A model generated the notes under the pieces. That model did no database searches and was not told the origin of the DNA. It saw only the letters and a program-made list of their open reading frames with translations. A stretch of DNA of 64,000 nt from Scolanthus callimorphus (lineage: Eukaryota > Cnidaria > Anthozoa > Actiniaria > Edwardsiidae), in NCBI GenBank assembly GCA_033964015.1, contig CM066924.1, positions 806,001-870,000 of the forward strand. Direction: 5' to 3'. A program made the translations under genes and the position numbers. Below are positions 21,067-35,600 of the stretch, piece after piece (positions within the stretch are counted from its first letter, which is position 1; every line of letters starts with the position of its first letter).

Positions 21067-24000
21067 ACATTGCTATCGATATTGCGGTATACAAGTGCAT
21101 AGATTAGTTTTATTTTCCTCAAGTTCTATACAGAAGGAAATGGCTTCACCCAGATGAAAGAAAAATGGTGTCTTTTCCGGAGTACGTACTTCCTTAAACA
21201 CTTTCTTCCCCAAAAGATTTCCACCCCAAACTCCTCCAAACTCACCACACACCCATACAACAAAATAGGCACCACAAGCAATGAGAAGAGTAAACACTTT
21301 CCACTGATAAACAATTTGTTTACTGTGTAAACACTTCTCTTAGCGATATAGCAGAAGCATATATTATTTTGTTGGAGTTGTTTACGGATTTGCTGATAAA
21401 GGGTAACCGCCTACTATTTGCCGTTGTTCAATATTTGTCCACAATTCTAAAATAGAGGCAGCTGCAGTTACCTGTTCGAAGAACATCAAATCGGTCTCAA
21501 TTTCACAAGATTCAACATTCAATACCACTTTTTAACTTTTCGTGACTTCAAAGATTTAAATTTCATTCCACCTGCCTCTTGTAAAAAAATATGGCAATTT
21601 TCCTAATTCTGCGAACTCCGACTTCACATTTCCGAACGCCAAACTGCGTTTTGGCTTCTGTCATTTATGGTGGAAATTTGGTTTTGAAACACAGCTAGTG
21701 CTAGTCCTTAGTTCAAGAAATACTAGCTCTCAAAGCCGTGTGTGAAATCATCCATACACGTTCACTCGACGTTTGATTCGCGGAAGCCAAACCGATGTTG
21801 TTGGCGTAGAGTTCGCAGGTATGAACATTGCAGTACTATTATTCAGAGTGTCATAAATAAACGGAGCCAGAAACTTCTGGCCCCAGTAAAGAACAAAGAT
21901 TGGAAAAGTTCATCCAAATGAGCTAGTTAATGCTTGGTATTAAAACATTTCGCACTAACGTTGAATGGTTAAAAAGCGAGGGCGTTAATAATAAACGTTT
22001 TTGCGCGAAAAAAATCCTATGTCATCTAGTTCATACTTTATGTAATAGATAGATCTTTTGGGGGTTAATTAACCGACTTATTCAGTTCACCCTGCTAAGA
22101 CAACTGAAACACTTTCGTTGGACTTGAGCATTGAGATTAGAAAACGAAATAAAGAGCTTTAATGCACTGAATTTAGCTTCGTAAAGATGCAACTCTTAAT
22201 AGGCTTGACCCCCGGACAGTTTCGCTTTGTTTCTAATATGTTTGTGAACATATGTCCGCGGGTTAAAATATTTCTTGGGGGTGGCTTATAAGGATAGTAA
22301 TGGTTCCCTATTGTCCTCGATGGCTCATAATATGCCCTTCGGGTTTTGAGTGATGCTCCACGAATCCTTCTTTTTCAAGGCAAATCAACTTCATGGATGT
22401 TTACGAAAAATTCAGGAGCAAGGCAGTGGTATATCGCTTTATGGTGAACAAATTGCGCGCCGCAAATTTCAAGAAAAACCATCAGATTTTGAAACCTAAA
22501 TGCGAAAATTAAATACTCTCACATTTTTGCCGCCTTTTCCCCGACCCATCAGGTGCTGCGGTTTCAGTCCCTTTATATTGAAACAGAATGGCGTTTAAAG
22601 CGAAAGAGTTGTGAATGTTTTTAGCCTTTGATCTTCCGAGTTAACCGTACTGCGACAAGCAAGGAGCGCACCCACCCTTATGAAAAATTCACAAAAATCT
22701 ATAAACTTAGGCAGTCTTCAAGAGGGTCCTTTTAGAACTTTAAACAAGTATCTGCTATAGGTAAGGTTTGAATAGCGCTTCATAGAAAGACATACAGCCA
22801 GGGTCTTGATAAACAAAGCAAATCGGCGCGTGCAGTGATTATTTTCCATTTACTTTCCGTGTGTTTTTTCTACAATAAATGGTCAATAATTTCCGGGTTA
22901 TCACAACAGGGATTCTACTGTCCATTTTGTATTATAGTCGGCTTGCTCCAAAACGGTAAATTACCAGACACAGTAGCCATCGAGCTGTTGTTTTAGAATT
23001 TTAACTACGACTTGTAAAGTCATTATCTGCTGTTTGCCTGTTTGATGTGGCGACGGCGGCGCTGGCCGTATTTTTCCGTCAGTCAGATCGCTATTTTCCC
23101 AGCCCGTTTGGCGCACGCGTTCCCGCGCTCGTTCCAATTTGTATTACAATAACAACTTAGCTTTGACCTGCTCTTCGGGATAGCAATATCAGTCCCCCTA
23201 AGTACCGGTAAACAATCTATTGCCATAACGGACTAGAATGACTAAACTTAACTCCGTATTTTAAACCTTAATTAGTTTTCACAATATTTGTGCGCCCTCT
23301 TTGGAGCTTAGCATTCTTTATAGCCAGCTGGGGTAGTTTCCGACAAGTCGAACGAACCTCCACAAAAATATCCGCATTTCACTTAATGAGATTTTTAATT
23401 CGAAAGAAAAATTAATCGAGAACTCAGAGGAGGCTTCGTCATCGTGCTTTTGAGGAGCCCAGTATGAGTTGAAATCGACTGGTAATTGCCAAAGGCTGTT
23501 TAAATTCCCGATAGCTTCCTAAATTTCTATGGTGACCTTTAGTTCTCGACTTCTCGTGTGGCGGTCTTTGGTGAGTCCCTCACCCTCCTGTCATCGATGC
23601 GAAGTAATAACACTCCGATGTTGGTTTTTCACAATTGATTCACACTTTGTTTAATAAACCAATTTGCCCGTTCGTGGAAAACCCTTGTTTACATTTCTCC
23701 GCTCCGACGTCTCCCTCGGTGAAATATCATTATTTTTATTTATTTTGTGGCGCCACCTGCAGTTTTGCCATTCAAGAAAATTGGTTCTGTCGATGGAGAA
23801 ATTTGTTTTGGACTTATGGACACAGTGAGAATCCATTTTATTTATAAAATTCTCAAATTACGAATTGAGCGAATAAAGACAAATTTCGCATGGTAATTTC
23901 CAGATGTTAAAAGACGGAGGAAGGTCGTCTGGTTTTCGCGGGAATTTCATTGAGTTTGCGGCAAAGCAAACTCAGGCGCTGTCATCAGTTCTGAAATGAT

Positions 24001-25806
24001 CAAGATAAAGCTTGCAATTGTTTTATATTCCAATAAATTTTGCCGACTAAAAGACCCGAAAGAGTTAGTCGTTTGCCAGTCTTTTGTGAAAGGAATGTAG
24101 CACCCCATAAACCGACGTTAATTCTTATGTTTCGGCTTAATATTTATTCAATACTTAAGGTTAATCAATTCGGCACTTAGCCCACAAGTCGAAATTCCTT
24201 GAGTAAATTTATGTCAGAATATAACTGCACGAATCTGTCTTAATAAATATAAGAGCTTTGTATATACAAAGTCAAGTGCGTAACGATTGTCGAGTTATTT
24301 GCTAACATTTCGCGCTACTAAATATATTTTGGGCAAACAATCACTTTGTTGCCTTGATCTAGAAGACTTTTTTCAATTTCCTTTGCAAACAAAGATTTTC
24401 ATGCTTAAGAAGTTTAATACACAAGCTAGCGGGATAAACTGCTCAAGTGATTGTACTGAAATTTTAATTATGTTTCTTTCTTTTCTTTACGGTTGTTTTT
24501 TCGCGGTTCTTGTCTTACAATCAAAGTTACAAAAACTACATTCACTAGCTAAACAACTTAACCAGAAATAGCTCCTCTAGCAAAAGAGCTTAGATCGAAA
24601 TTAAGCAGTGTATGCGTGTGATTATTACAGTGGAATTGAGCTGTCACAACTTGGGCGATCTTATCTAGCTAACGACCGCTAAATGAAGCTTTCCAACCCG
24701 ACAATCTCGCGGCGTTTTTGGCCGGTCTTGGAGCCGTATGAATTAGTTGTCGGTAGCAAACGCAGTACGCCCCCCTCTATCGTTCCCCTTAACCAAACGC
24801 GGCCGAAACTGACATTTAATAAACGGTTATAGAAATGATGATGTCTTCTCCGGCATGGAATAATCCACGAGGGTGGAGTTCGCCGCGCCGTAAAGCCGTG
24901 AAGTCAGTTTCCTTCGTTTGAGGATGATTTCTAGAGAATTAAAACCAAGCCGCGAGTTCAGACTAAATAACCCAGGAAGCGGCGGGAAATTGGGCTGTCA
25001 GGATTAAAGCTGCTCAATAGCTAACATAATTCATAAGTTTCAATATGTCTATAGTATATATCGCGGATAAAACCCTACAAAAGCTGCGACCACTTTTCTT
25101 TAAATTCCGCAGACTTAGGCATTTTTCTCTCATGATTTTTCAATGGCGGCCATCTCAACTTTTTCTTAGCCCTTCTCATTTTAATTAACCTTTGTCAACG
25201 ACTTGTAAACAATGGCGAACATCTACAAAAGCGGCACGACAAAACAAAACAGGTTTAGTGGTCCGTGTGACGAGTATTTTATTAGTTCTAAGCGTCATTT
25301 CTCGTTACAGAAACTCTGCGGTTTGCGACGCGAGAGCCTGGATCCGAGGCCGGTGCCTTTGTGCGCCCCCACTGGGTCATGCACGTGAAACGGGCGGCGG
25401 AATTTGAATATTTTATTTAAACTGTCGTGAATGCGGCTTTTGTTGGGGCCCAAACTTCAATAAGGAAATTATCGAGTAATTTGGCTAAGTTTCGCATTGA
25501 TAACCATGTGATAATTAGCCATTCTGTATTTAATGGCTGACGACAGGCGGCCATAGTAATGTCAACACACTACCCTAGACCTGCAATTCAAATGTTCACC
25601 CGAAGCGGCTCGGGACAATAGAAGTTTTTGAAGTCAGCCGGTCCGCTTTGCTAGTGCTATTTAGCTCGATAGCTAAAGTACACAAGATCGGCAGGGCCTT
25701 CAAAAAGACCTCAGCTGTGTTAGAGGATACAGTCAACGCTAGAAGTTATCGAGTAAAGCAGAACGTTGGAGTCTCTCCCGCGCTATTCACGTAAAATACA
25801 ACTAGT
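21067..25806. other. FoxB upstream flank, repeat-poor
   Basis: There is no recognisable transposon structure and no strong exon. It contains one possible 56-aa open frame with a hydrophobic segment (24401-24571). It is probably non-coding regulatory DNA for FoxB, by inference from its lack of repeats. Confidence 0.45.
24401..24571 (+). CDS. Possible small single-pass membrane peptide (56 aa)
   Basis: An ATG-initiated frame of 56 codons plus stop. Residues 1-20 are polar with a lysine pair at 3-4. Residues about 22-40 (ILIMFLSFLYGCFFAVLVLQ) are strongly hydrophobic. The tail is basic and polar (SKLQKLHSLAKQLNQK). This layout is that of a tail-anchored or single-pass micropeptide. I recognise no homologue, see no promoter or splice context, and in AT-rich DNA such frames also arise by chance. 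Confidence 0.15.
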   Translation: MLKKFNTQASGINCSSDCTEILIMFLSFLYGCFFAVLVLQSKLQKLHSLAKQLNQK

Positions 25807-26610
25807 ATGCCGCGACCTCTTAGAAACAGTTACGGCAGTGCAAAGCCTCCATATTCTTACATCTCCTTGACGGCCATGGCGATACAGAGCTCTCCACACA
25901 AGATGCTGTCTTTGTCAGAAATTTATCAATTTATTATGGACCACTTTCCATTTTACCGAGACAACACACAGAGGTGGCAGAACTCTCTTAGACATAATCT
26001 CTCCTTTAACGACTGCTTCGTCAAAATCCCACGTCGACCTGACCAGCCAGGGAAGGGAAGCCTTTGGGCTCTGCATCCAGACTGTGGCACAATGTTTGAG
26101 AATGGAAGCTTCCTCAGGAGGAGAAAGCGCTTTAAGTCGGAGCGCGAACGTACAAGTAAACTAGCGAGAATGATCAGCGCGACGCGAGAGGAAGACGAGA
26201 ACGAGGAAATGTCAAGTTCTGAAGCCCGTCACGAGAACGCGCCAAGTCCGTCAGGCTTCAAGCACCCTTTTGCGATCGAGAACTTGATAGGCGTCGACAC
26301 TAAAGCACCCTCACAAGCACCAACAATACCTACGGCAATTCCATCACTACCTACTTGCCCTACATGCGTGAATACTCCAAGCTCTACCGGATTAGCAGGG
26401 TACCCGAGTAACTTATGGGCGCCTGTGCCTACCTACTGCGGAAAACCCTGTCCGCACCATCGTGACAACAGAGTTAAAGAGCTGGAGTGTGTCTCTCCTT
26501 ATCGACAAACTTACTCCAGATACGGACCTGAACTGGCGTGCGTCGGGGAAGTTATACCCTTCTATACTCAGGTGACAAACGCTGCCTACGGTTCGCCGAT
26601 GTTTAGGTAA
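25807..26610 (+). CDS. foxB: Forkhead transcription factor FoxB
   Basis: Single-exon gene of 267 aa. The N-terminus [10 protein letters not shown] and the forkhead domain (residues about 12-110, from [15 protein letters not shown] to FLRRRKRFK) read as class B. The recognition helix with its flanks is at residues 58-71 ([14 protein letters not shown]), and [14 protein letters not shown] follows. FoxB proteins share the very short N-terminus, the domain starting about 12 residues in, and the intronless structure. Residues 154-161 (PFAIENLI) form an eh1-like motif expected to recruit Groucho/TLE co-repressor, as in other FoxB members. Residues 125-145 are acidic and serine-rich. The C-terminal third is proline/threonine/cysteine-rich with CPTC and CPHH clusters. 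The protein is nuclear; in animals FoxB acts in neural and ectodermal patterning. The start is the only ATG giving the class-specific MPRP N-terminus. Total length is a little shorter than in vertebrate FOXB1. Confidence 0.97.
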   Translation: MPRPLRNSYGSAKPPYSYISLTAMAIQSSPHKMLSLSEIYQFIMDHFPFYRDNTQRWQNSLRHNLSFNDCFVKIPRRPDQPGKGSLWALHPDCGTMFENGSFLRRRKRFKSERERTSKLARMISATREEDENEEMSSSEARHENAPSPSGFKHPFAIENLIGVDTKAPSQAPTIPTAIPSLPTCPTCVNTPSSTGLAGYPSNLWAPVPTYCGKPCPHHRDNRVKELECVSPYRQTYSRYGPELACVGEVIPFYTQVTNAAYGSPMFR

Positions 26611-29600
26611 ACCAGAAGCGAATTTAAGACGTATATCGCGTGAGAGAAGGCAGCTGAAAACACCTCGGAGGTGTTCGCATCAATGGGCCTCTATCAACAG
26701 TCTAATCTGGAGCTGTTATTAACAGACTCGGGACGCGAATACTCCTCAAATACACGGCTATCTAAACATTCAAACAGACCTCACACTTCAGAATTATTTG
26801 CTGAAGACACGAGCTGAGATTAGAGACCAATTTTTCGTCATTAACCGAGTATTGGGTGATAGTTAGAAGAACTGATTTGTATTCCACGTTTGGAGCTGTC
26901 TCTTCTGCCTCATCCCGTCGTGAAGTCTGGCTCCAGGCGCCGCACTCGATGGAAAGTTCTCCCTCTACATAGTGGAATTTCGCCGCCTTGGACTTTTCCG
27001 TTCTGGTTTTAATCAATTTGATCATGGACCTGTGCTTGTGAGGGAACTTTCCCGAGCTTTTACAACAAGAGCATTTTGATTCCTCTTCGCAACAGAGATT
27101 GACGTTCATGTCAAATTCTAAAAAGTACTCAATTGATCACCTCATAAACGAGGACATTTCAATCGCCAGATATATTTTTATTCTGTACAGACAAGAAGCT
27201 CAAACGGTCGTTGTAAATATAAAATGAAAAGTGGCCAACTTAGAAAATCCAGAGTAGCAGCTACTTGAGATTCTAGATCGCTGGAATTTGAAGTTTATTT
27301 TAAAGATTATAAACAATACTATTGGTATATTATAGAGTTTATAAATTGGAATGGGAGTTACAAAACTAACGGATCCCAAGTTTATATTGATTTTAGACCA
27401 TTCTTCTGCTTGATACAGAAGGGTTTATAAATTTAGAATCATTCGTTTGTCAAAGTGATTAAATTGGGGTATGTATTTAACCAGGATAATTCTGTCAACA
27501 TTGAGTCTATTGTAAACCAAATGGTCTCTGTTGGTTTTGCCTGTATTACAAGGAACATCTACATTAAAAAGTTATTTCAAGAATTCTACAAGTGACTTTT
27601 CTGTCTAACTAAAACAAAAGGGTTCAGAGCTACTAAGCTTGCTGTAAAGCTTTAGCAAAATTCCATCTTTGAATTGCAATTTTCCAGTTGAAAACCACAT
27701 CCTGAAACAAATTATACAACAGAGCTTCGTCCCTCCCTGTTTGAACTATGTAGTTGTTCATATATTATCTCGGTTTTACGGTTTTTTAAGAATTATGCTC
27801 TTATGCCTTCGTCTTTTTGTTTTACTTAGACCACAAAATAGGCGACAAATTGTCTACATGTACCAAATGACTTGGTTTTCTTCCTGTAGAAAGATTGAAA
27901 TGGCGACATCTTCAAAGAGCCCTCTCTCTCACACACACTCTTTTATTTCCAGCCTTAAAACGAACCGCGAAAGAATGGCTTTGATATGGAGTAACAACAG
28001 CAATGAGGAAGAATTCGGGAAGAATTCGACATGTCTATATTTAAGGCACTTTAACCAAGAAAGGTATGTCCTTAGTTTTTACAACACCTCGAAGCACGTG
28101 TGAACCTCCAGAATTTCTTGGCCGAGTCTCGTTGTCGTGAAAAGAAGAAAAGCTTGGAATATGTGTGTGAAAATAAGGCTCTAAAGGAACTAGAAATTAC
28201 GTTTTATTCGCATTTGAAGTGCCACTGGTTTTTGCGCATTTACAGCTTAAAAATCTTTAAATGAGAAGCGTTTTTTCAGCCGAATAGGGTTCATTGTAGC
28301 GTTTTCGTCCTTCCGTTCACAGCAAGAATTCTTCCGAATATTTTGAAAGGATTCAAAACGCGCCAGTATACGCTATGTAACCTGTATTTTTTCTGGTACA
28401 AAAGGTAACTATGTTAAAAAGGGATTTAAGGGTCTTGTATAGGCATAATCGTTCTTAAACTACAGGTAAATTTAGATGGGATAGCGGCAGGAGATGTTTT
28501 TCTTTGAGTAAACATTTCCAACAGGTAATGACGCTGTGAGCTTCAGGAACAATATGACTTCCAGCTTATCAATAACTATCAATTTCAGACAACGGGAAAG
28601 TTTCTTATAGTTTACTCAAATGAAGTTAAAAGGGGTTTCTCTCATGGTTTTATTCGGAACTTGCTAAGAAGAATCTTACTAGCACATTTGATGCAGGTTG
28701 CTAGGCAGGGAACCGACCAAGAGGGGAATTTTGATTGGTACGATGAGAAGCAAGATCCTGTTGAGCGAGCTAGGACAACTCGGGGAGACATTGACATTGG
28801 ACAATTTATTAAACCGATTGACTGTTCGAGTCTTTGTTTGCCCCCCTGGGACTTTCCTTCGTTTTTTTATTGCCGTACTAATGCAATTTCTCAAGCATGG
28901 GGATTTGTGTATCCGGAACTTTCTGGGGCTCATGCAAAGGCCCGAGCGAAGCCGCCCTAGATCAAAAGAGATACTTGTGATCTTATTGGGACGGCAGCGT
29001 CTTGGACTTACATATCGTTATCTGTCCGATCTTAAGCCAATATAATTACTAAGTCTATTTCAAACCACTTAAATGAAGCACTTAACATTACGATTTCTAA
29101 AACGGCCCGTTTTAATAATAACCATAACACTACTATGTTTATTTGCCATGCGGATGGTCTCTAACACATCGCTCTTTCCTAAAATTTTTAACATTATTTT
29201 TGAGTTTTATTCTTTTGAATAAAACCAAATTTTAAATTGCTGTTAATCAATAGAAAGCCATTTTGATTCTTAGATTTCTGATGTAATGAAAGTTGTTATT
29301 ATAATGAAATGGTGTCTCTGATATTTTACTGCAAAAAGTTTTGACATGTTCTAAAAACTTTTACAATATCCCCGAACATCCAAGTGCAATGCGAAATGTC
29401 CGCTTTCTTCGACTACAACAAAAATAATACTGTAAAAAAAAAATTAAATAATCGAGAACAACTCCTTGATATTTCTGAGCCACAGGCCATCTTGGAGACA
29501 TCCATACAACTCTGATCGAACTCATTTCTCTGTTTTCTAAATAAATATTAGTTTTTCTGTTATCCTTAATATAACAACTGCTGAAAAACATTTACAGACC

Positions 29601-32600
29601 TTTAAGTTTCCTTAAAAGTAAAGGATAAAATGAAAGATGTACTAATGCACAAATTTGGATAGCGATGATAGTATGTTATTGGGAAGTGATTAATTTTCAC
29701 TGATTAAAATTCCTAATAAACTTCAGACTCACATTTTCTAAATCAAATATCCTGTTGGGAGTTTGTTGTTTGCTTTTCAGAAATATGTTCCGCTCTTCAC
29801 GATAACTTTAGTGTAACTAAAAACCTAATAATTATACAGCCTGAGAACACTGTTGTTATTTTCGAGGAAAACACATTTCGGGCGAGACAACGTGGAGAAT
29901 CCTTTAACAAAGTTCAAATAAAAATCACAACGTTATTCGGGCCGCTCCGCAACCTAACAGAAAACAAACACGAAACCATATTCATTGAATGTTGCTTTAT
30001 AAAGCCCCGAGTTTCTTTAAAATAAATCTGACATTTATCCAGGTTAGGGTAGAGAAGCCGATAGAAGAAAATATCAGAACACTGCTGTGAAGATATAATC
30101 GTGGAGCAACTGTGGTTGTATTATTCGTAAAGGCGAGAGATAAATGAGGTTCAACTCTTTATTTTTAGGGACACAACGCGTAAACCCGGTGAAAAGATAA
30201 AACTCAAATTCAATTCTTAAGGAGAAAACCAGCGTGTTGAATATTTTTTTACCTCTTTCTTTCTTCCTTCGACCTCCTTGCGACAAAAGGGGAGTGTATA
30301 GAAAGCTATGCGATGTATCTGAAGACCTGTGTGGAAGTTAAAACTGCGTTCGAGTGGCTTTTTAGTTGGATGAGCTTATTCTCGAGAGCTGCGAGCTTTA
30401 ATTAACGATTTTACAATCGTTGAATCATCTCTAAATTCATAGAAAAAGGCCGATAGAAAGACAGGTTTTTATTGAGCATGGTCGCCGTCGAGGCTTTCTC
30501 AACGAAGGCACACAAAAGCCATCGGTACTTCTTACGTATATCCCGGAGAAAAGGAACCTAAGGGATAAAGCCAAACAGAAAGGTTCTGGAAACAATTTTA
30601 AACATAATTTCTTTTGGAAATTTCTTGCTATTTTGTCAATAAAGTGAGCGACAACTTGCGGCTCAATTTGAACAAGATTAAGTTGTCAACTGTTATGCTC
30701 TGAGCTTTTCCGGCATCGCAAGGCAGCCGGGGTTTTTCATCTCTGTAGGCTGTTTAGCGAGCACTTTTATTTGAGTGGTATAATAAACCAATAATCTATA
30801 TTATTTGGACAACATAGAGATAATACACAAACAGACCTGTTTTTGAACTGCAAACTTTATTGCACTCAAACCGACACATGTTTAAAGCTGATTCTGCGTA
30901 ATCTGTTTGAAGTCGATTGACGTGCTATTCTATTTTTCGCTATAGAGACAAATACAAAGATGAACTAAGTCGCAGCTCCAAAACCCACCTTTTTAAAACG
31001 AAAATAGATAGTTCTTGTTTCTATTTAAATATTCACCCTCTCCTTCGCTAACTCTTTCCTTAATTCTATGTTACCTTCAGTTTTGTTTCGTTGTTTTGCA
31101 TCATATAAAACCCATGGAATTTGCGGAGAAAAAACCTTCATCTCTGCTCTCTAACTCCAATGTCTTCGTTGAATTATTAACAGCACTTGAATAGATCTCA
31201 GCCTTTTGGAAATCGCTCCTTTAGAGGCGTGATAACATTAATAGAGAAGGTGCGAAGTACTTTTGAAGGTCACGCCAGGTTGGATGGCAATAGGTTGTAC
31301 GAGTTTCGTGGTGAACTGTGGTTTTAGGACGTGAATTACACGCTCCTTTCATTCAATAGAATTCATATCGTTTCTGATTTAAGGTCATCTCAAGATCTTA
31401 AGCGTGTGTCAAGATATTCTAAAGCTCCCGTTTGTCAGTTTCGGTTGAATTCTTTAAAGCTGCCAACTTTCCCGCTTTTGAGACTCGACCCCCTTGGGTC
31501 CAAATCTCCGCTGCTTTTCATAGAAATACACTAATTTGTAAAGTGATTTAACAGCGCCAAGACTTTTTGAAGGTTAAGAACACCATACTCCCGCATTTTG
31601 TGTCGGATGCTTAGGCATCTCTGATTCTTGTTTCGCCTCCAGAGCCAAATGCTAATACAATCGTTGATTTTCGAGCCATCAACAAACAGGACAGAGCAGT
31701 TCAAATGTACCTCATGTATAAAAACTAGCAAAATTTCCAGAAATAAATGAACAGAACACCTTGAATAGAAGTAAGCTTTTAGCATTTCTAGATTGAGCAA
31801 GTCCTGAGTTATTTGTTACAGTCAAGGATACTCTCTAACTGTCCCGTTGAGTATCGTAAAAAATCTCAGATATTTCGAAGCCCTGTTCAAAATACCTTCA
31901 TTCTTACTCATATTCTTATTATATAAATTACATTAACAGAACCATGGAAAAACGTACTACTATAAATAAATAAAGGTATAAAAAATTCTAGGCGAATATT
32001 TAAGAACGATGGAATCTGGGACAGTAATGGCGTCATTTCTGAGCTTTAAGGGGAGTTGAAATTCCTTGTGAGTTTCTCGATTTCAAACCATTTTCGTATT
32101 AACATGCTTGCTACTTTCCTAGCCGGTTTCCATCTACTGAATATTTTCTTGATATATTAGCCAGCTAATGTAGGTTTTTTAACGACTATCAAACATGGTT
32201 CCGTCTGTAGTACACGACAAGATACCTTCTATAGCAAATATATTTGATGAAATTATTACTTTTGGGAGGGGTCCATCGACAGTTAAAGAACAATAAAAAG
32301 ATATCGAGTCTTATTGTGATTTTGAGGAAACTTGAAATGATTTTACTGCATTCAACTAACAACTATCACTTTCCTAGTGAGTTTAGTTCTTTGCTTAGTC
32401 GGTGAGGTTTGACTTGCGTTTAAACTGTAGCGTTATTTCAAACAAATTCTCCAAATGCCTTGTTTATTTTGCACTGAACAAAAACATGGCAGCTGCTTCG
32501 TGCTAAAGTAATGCGAATCGCTGCGTGAATAGTATTTAGTAGTTAGAGCACTAGAGTTTAACAAAGTCAAGTTAATACCCAACGAACAAAATAAATTTAT

Positions 32601-35600
32601 TTGACACAGTGGGAGGTAAAAGGCTAGGGCATGTACGTAAATAAAAAGTTTTGAAATTTCACTGCGTAAACTTTGTTTTATAAAATCACTAAGCATTTTG
32701 TAGATCATCATTTCCGTCCCGCAAATTCGCCAAAGCATACATTTTACACTGTAAAAAAGAAACAAGATTATATCTCAATGCAGCACAACTTTTTCAAAGT
32801 TCATGACGTATAGAACACGGTATACATAACAGCTGTTCATAGTTATAAACGATCAAATAATATAGAGACTTGTAAAAAAATAAATATAGAGATTTGTTAA
32901 AAATAGTAGTTCTTTAAAGAAGGGCAAACTGATATCAAAAATCTTAAATTCTCGTCCCTCATAAAGCAGACGCCTGATAAAGTTTTCAACAAGCTACCAG
33001 ACAACCGACTGCTCGATGAAACTCTCAACAAGCCCTCGGATTGAGTGTTAAAAACTCGTTCAAATTGTATTGCGCATATATATATATTACCCTATATTGC
33101 TTATTCTATTCTTGTCTTAAGCTTTCTCAACTTTTTGTTATTAAGCGCTTCTCAGTGGTAAAACAACTTCGAAGATAACTTCATGTGCGCGATGTTACAT
33201 ATACTTTCCGACTTATAACTTCAAGTTGTTAATTTAAGAAAACGCGGCACTATGCAATCGGACGCAAAATCCATGCAGTCTTTTGTGTACGCTTTCTTTT
33301 TTCTACTAATTTTATTAACCGTAAGTCCACAAAAGAACCGGAAAGATGTGTTGAGCTTGTGGGATTGAGGTTTACTTTGAAGAATTCCGCGGCCTTTACC
33401 TGGTTCTAAATTACTGTCATAAAAATAAAACATTCAATGCTTTATTTCAAACACTTCAAATTCTGGAAATCTTTATTTGGGATCAAATTAGAAACCTAAA
33501 TTCTGATCCTCCAGTAGACATCATCCCATTCAAAGGCATTATAACTAAAATAACAAGGCTGCAAATACGGCTAAATATTTGCCTAAGAGAGATTCACGAG
33601 CACCGGTTTAGCCCTGAAGAAAAATTACCAATTATTTGAACTAATGTCATTGCCTTTTGAGGAGGTAAAATCTAATTCTTCACGTAAATCTATGGGTTTG
33701 TAAAGAGCCAACCATCTTAATATTTCTGCGGCGCGGCGCTTGAGCACAAACAAACCAATAAGACTTTTATCATCAAGCAATTGCTTTATTAACTCACTGG
33801 CGCGCTCTTTGTAGCTCTGGCTTGGGGGCAAGCGAAATTTTAGTAGAATTTAATATAGCTTTATACCGCGCTAGAGTGATTAAGACCTAAGGATGATAGT
33901 CGCGAAGATAGGAGTCGTTAAGTCAAACCTGTCTAAAACGAAGCGCTATTGAGTACTCCCGCAAGAGTGCGGACTTTTGGATTAAAGAGGAGTAGGTAGA
34001 GCCCAGGTAGAGCTCCGGCATGGATTTGAGTTTGTCTTTACCAAGTTCAAAACGGTTGCCTCCTTAAAGTCCTTAAAACCAGCTATAACTCCTAAACGTA
34101 GAACACAGATCATAGGAACTTCTTGTTTCGTTTGCTAGAAGTACAGATGGTTTTTCTAATCGTAAGAATGCGGCCAGGGGGATAGCATCATTAGGTCATC
34201 GCTTGAAGCAAATCGGTTTTGGGAATGATCAAACAAACGCTCATAAAGTTTAAAATCAATCTGGAAAAATAGACTTTTACGTCGGAAGTTTCTATCCTAC
34301 GGCTCTTACACAGAAATTACCGAACGTTAAAAATTAAAATAAAGTCAACAATAAGGCTCAAGGGCCAATAAAAAGAGCAATTTGGGTTCAATATATGTTT
34401 ACTATTGGTCCTATTCATTCAAGAGCTCTCTATAAAATAGCAACTTGCCAACAATAGCAACTTTTATGATCATCCCACACCGAGAGAGAGATAATTCTCT
34501 GTATGAATCATCATCTTTGAAAAACGCTATAATTGTAATATCTTGACAATTTTGCACTACCACAAACGAAGAATTTCGTAAACCCCTTCCAGAATTCTAT
34601 CCAGGATTCATTTAAGATTATCTTATCCTATATTAAGATTATCAACGTGTTATTTACCCATCTTCGGTATCCTATGAAACCCTTTTCGCTCTTTAGATTT
34701 GTTATCCCACAAAAGTTCAGTTTGGTGGCGATTCTTTGAGCCGGAAATAACAACTCCACAAGTTCGGAGAGCCTAACCCTACAGAGCAACCCGGATGTCG
34801 TTTTGCATTCTTAACCTACTTAGCAGGGATGTGTTTCGGTTTACTGGCCTCCAAATAAAAGAAAATAAACAAATAAAAGGGAGCGGGTTGCACTTTGTTC
34901 TTTCAATGCATGATTTGTCTGAAATCCACTGGCGAGTTATCTATCATGTTGTTGTTTTACTTTGGAAATGTTAACCCCTTACAAACGATTAAAAACAAAT
35001 CTTTATATACGATGCCAGAATTCATGAAGCGACTTTCAATTACCGTTATTCGAATGGAGTTTTTTCCTTAGTTTTACAGAGCTTTGAAATAATTCTTTTT
35101 CCCGCCACACAAAGGAAGAGATCGAAGCACCTTCCAAGTTTGTAAAGTTTGAAACTTATACTTTCTTGAAAAAGGAGGTGAAGGTTGTTCATTCTAGCAG
35201 AGAGAAAAATATTTGATCGTACCTGGGATTCAAAACCAGATTCTACAAGAAATGTACTTTTACTTTTACTTTGCACATTTACGGGACTTTTACCAATTCT
35301 GAACAGGTTCTTCTAGGTCTTCTGGATTTGGTGACAAATTACTTTCTCATCAATTCTGAAATTACGCCGCAAAAACTTCGATAGGGTCTATTATATTGCG
35401 CGTATCTATGCTTTATGTAGAATTTATAAACTATACCTATTTATACATAAGTATAGAAATCCATTTAAATAATTTTGATTCCTATAGCCAAACAAGCGTT
35501 TTGAATCATCCGGGCAAAAATATCTCATGCTCACACACAAACGACGTTTATCTGAAATATATAATCAAATGAAGACAAAACCTATCATACAAAGAACTTA

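Noticed and set aside
28661..29045. Three overlapping open frames on both strands
   Set aside because: None starts at a supported ATG with splice sites. Kept only as a candidate non-coding element in the FoxB flank.
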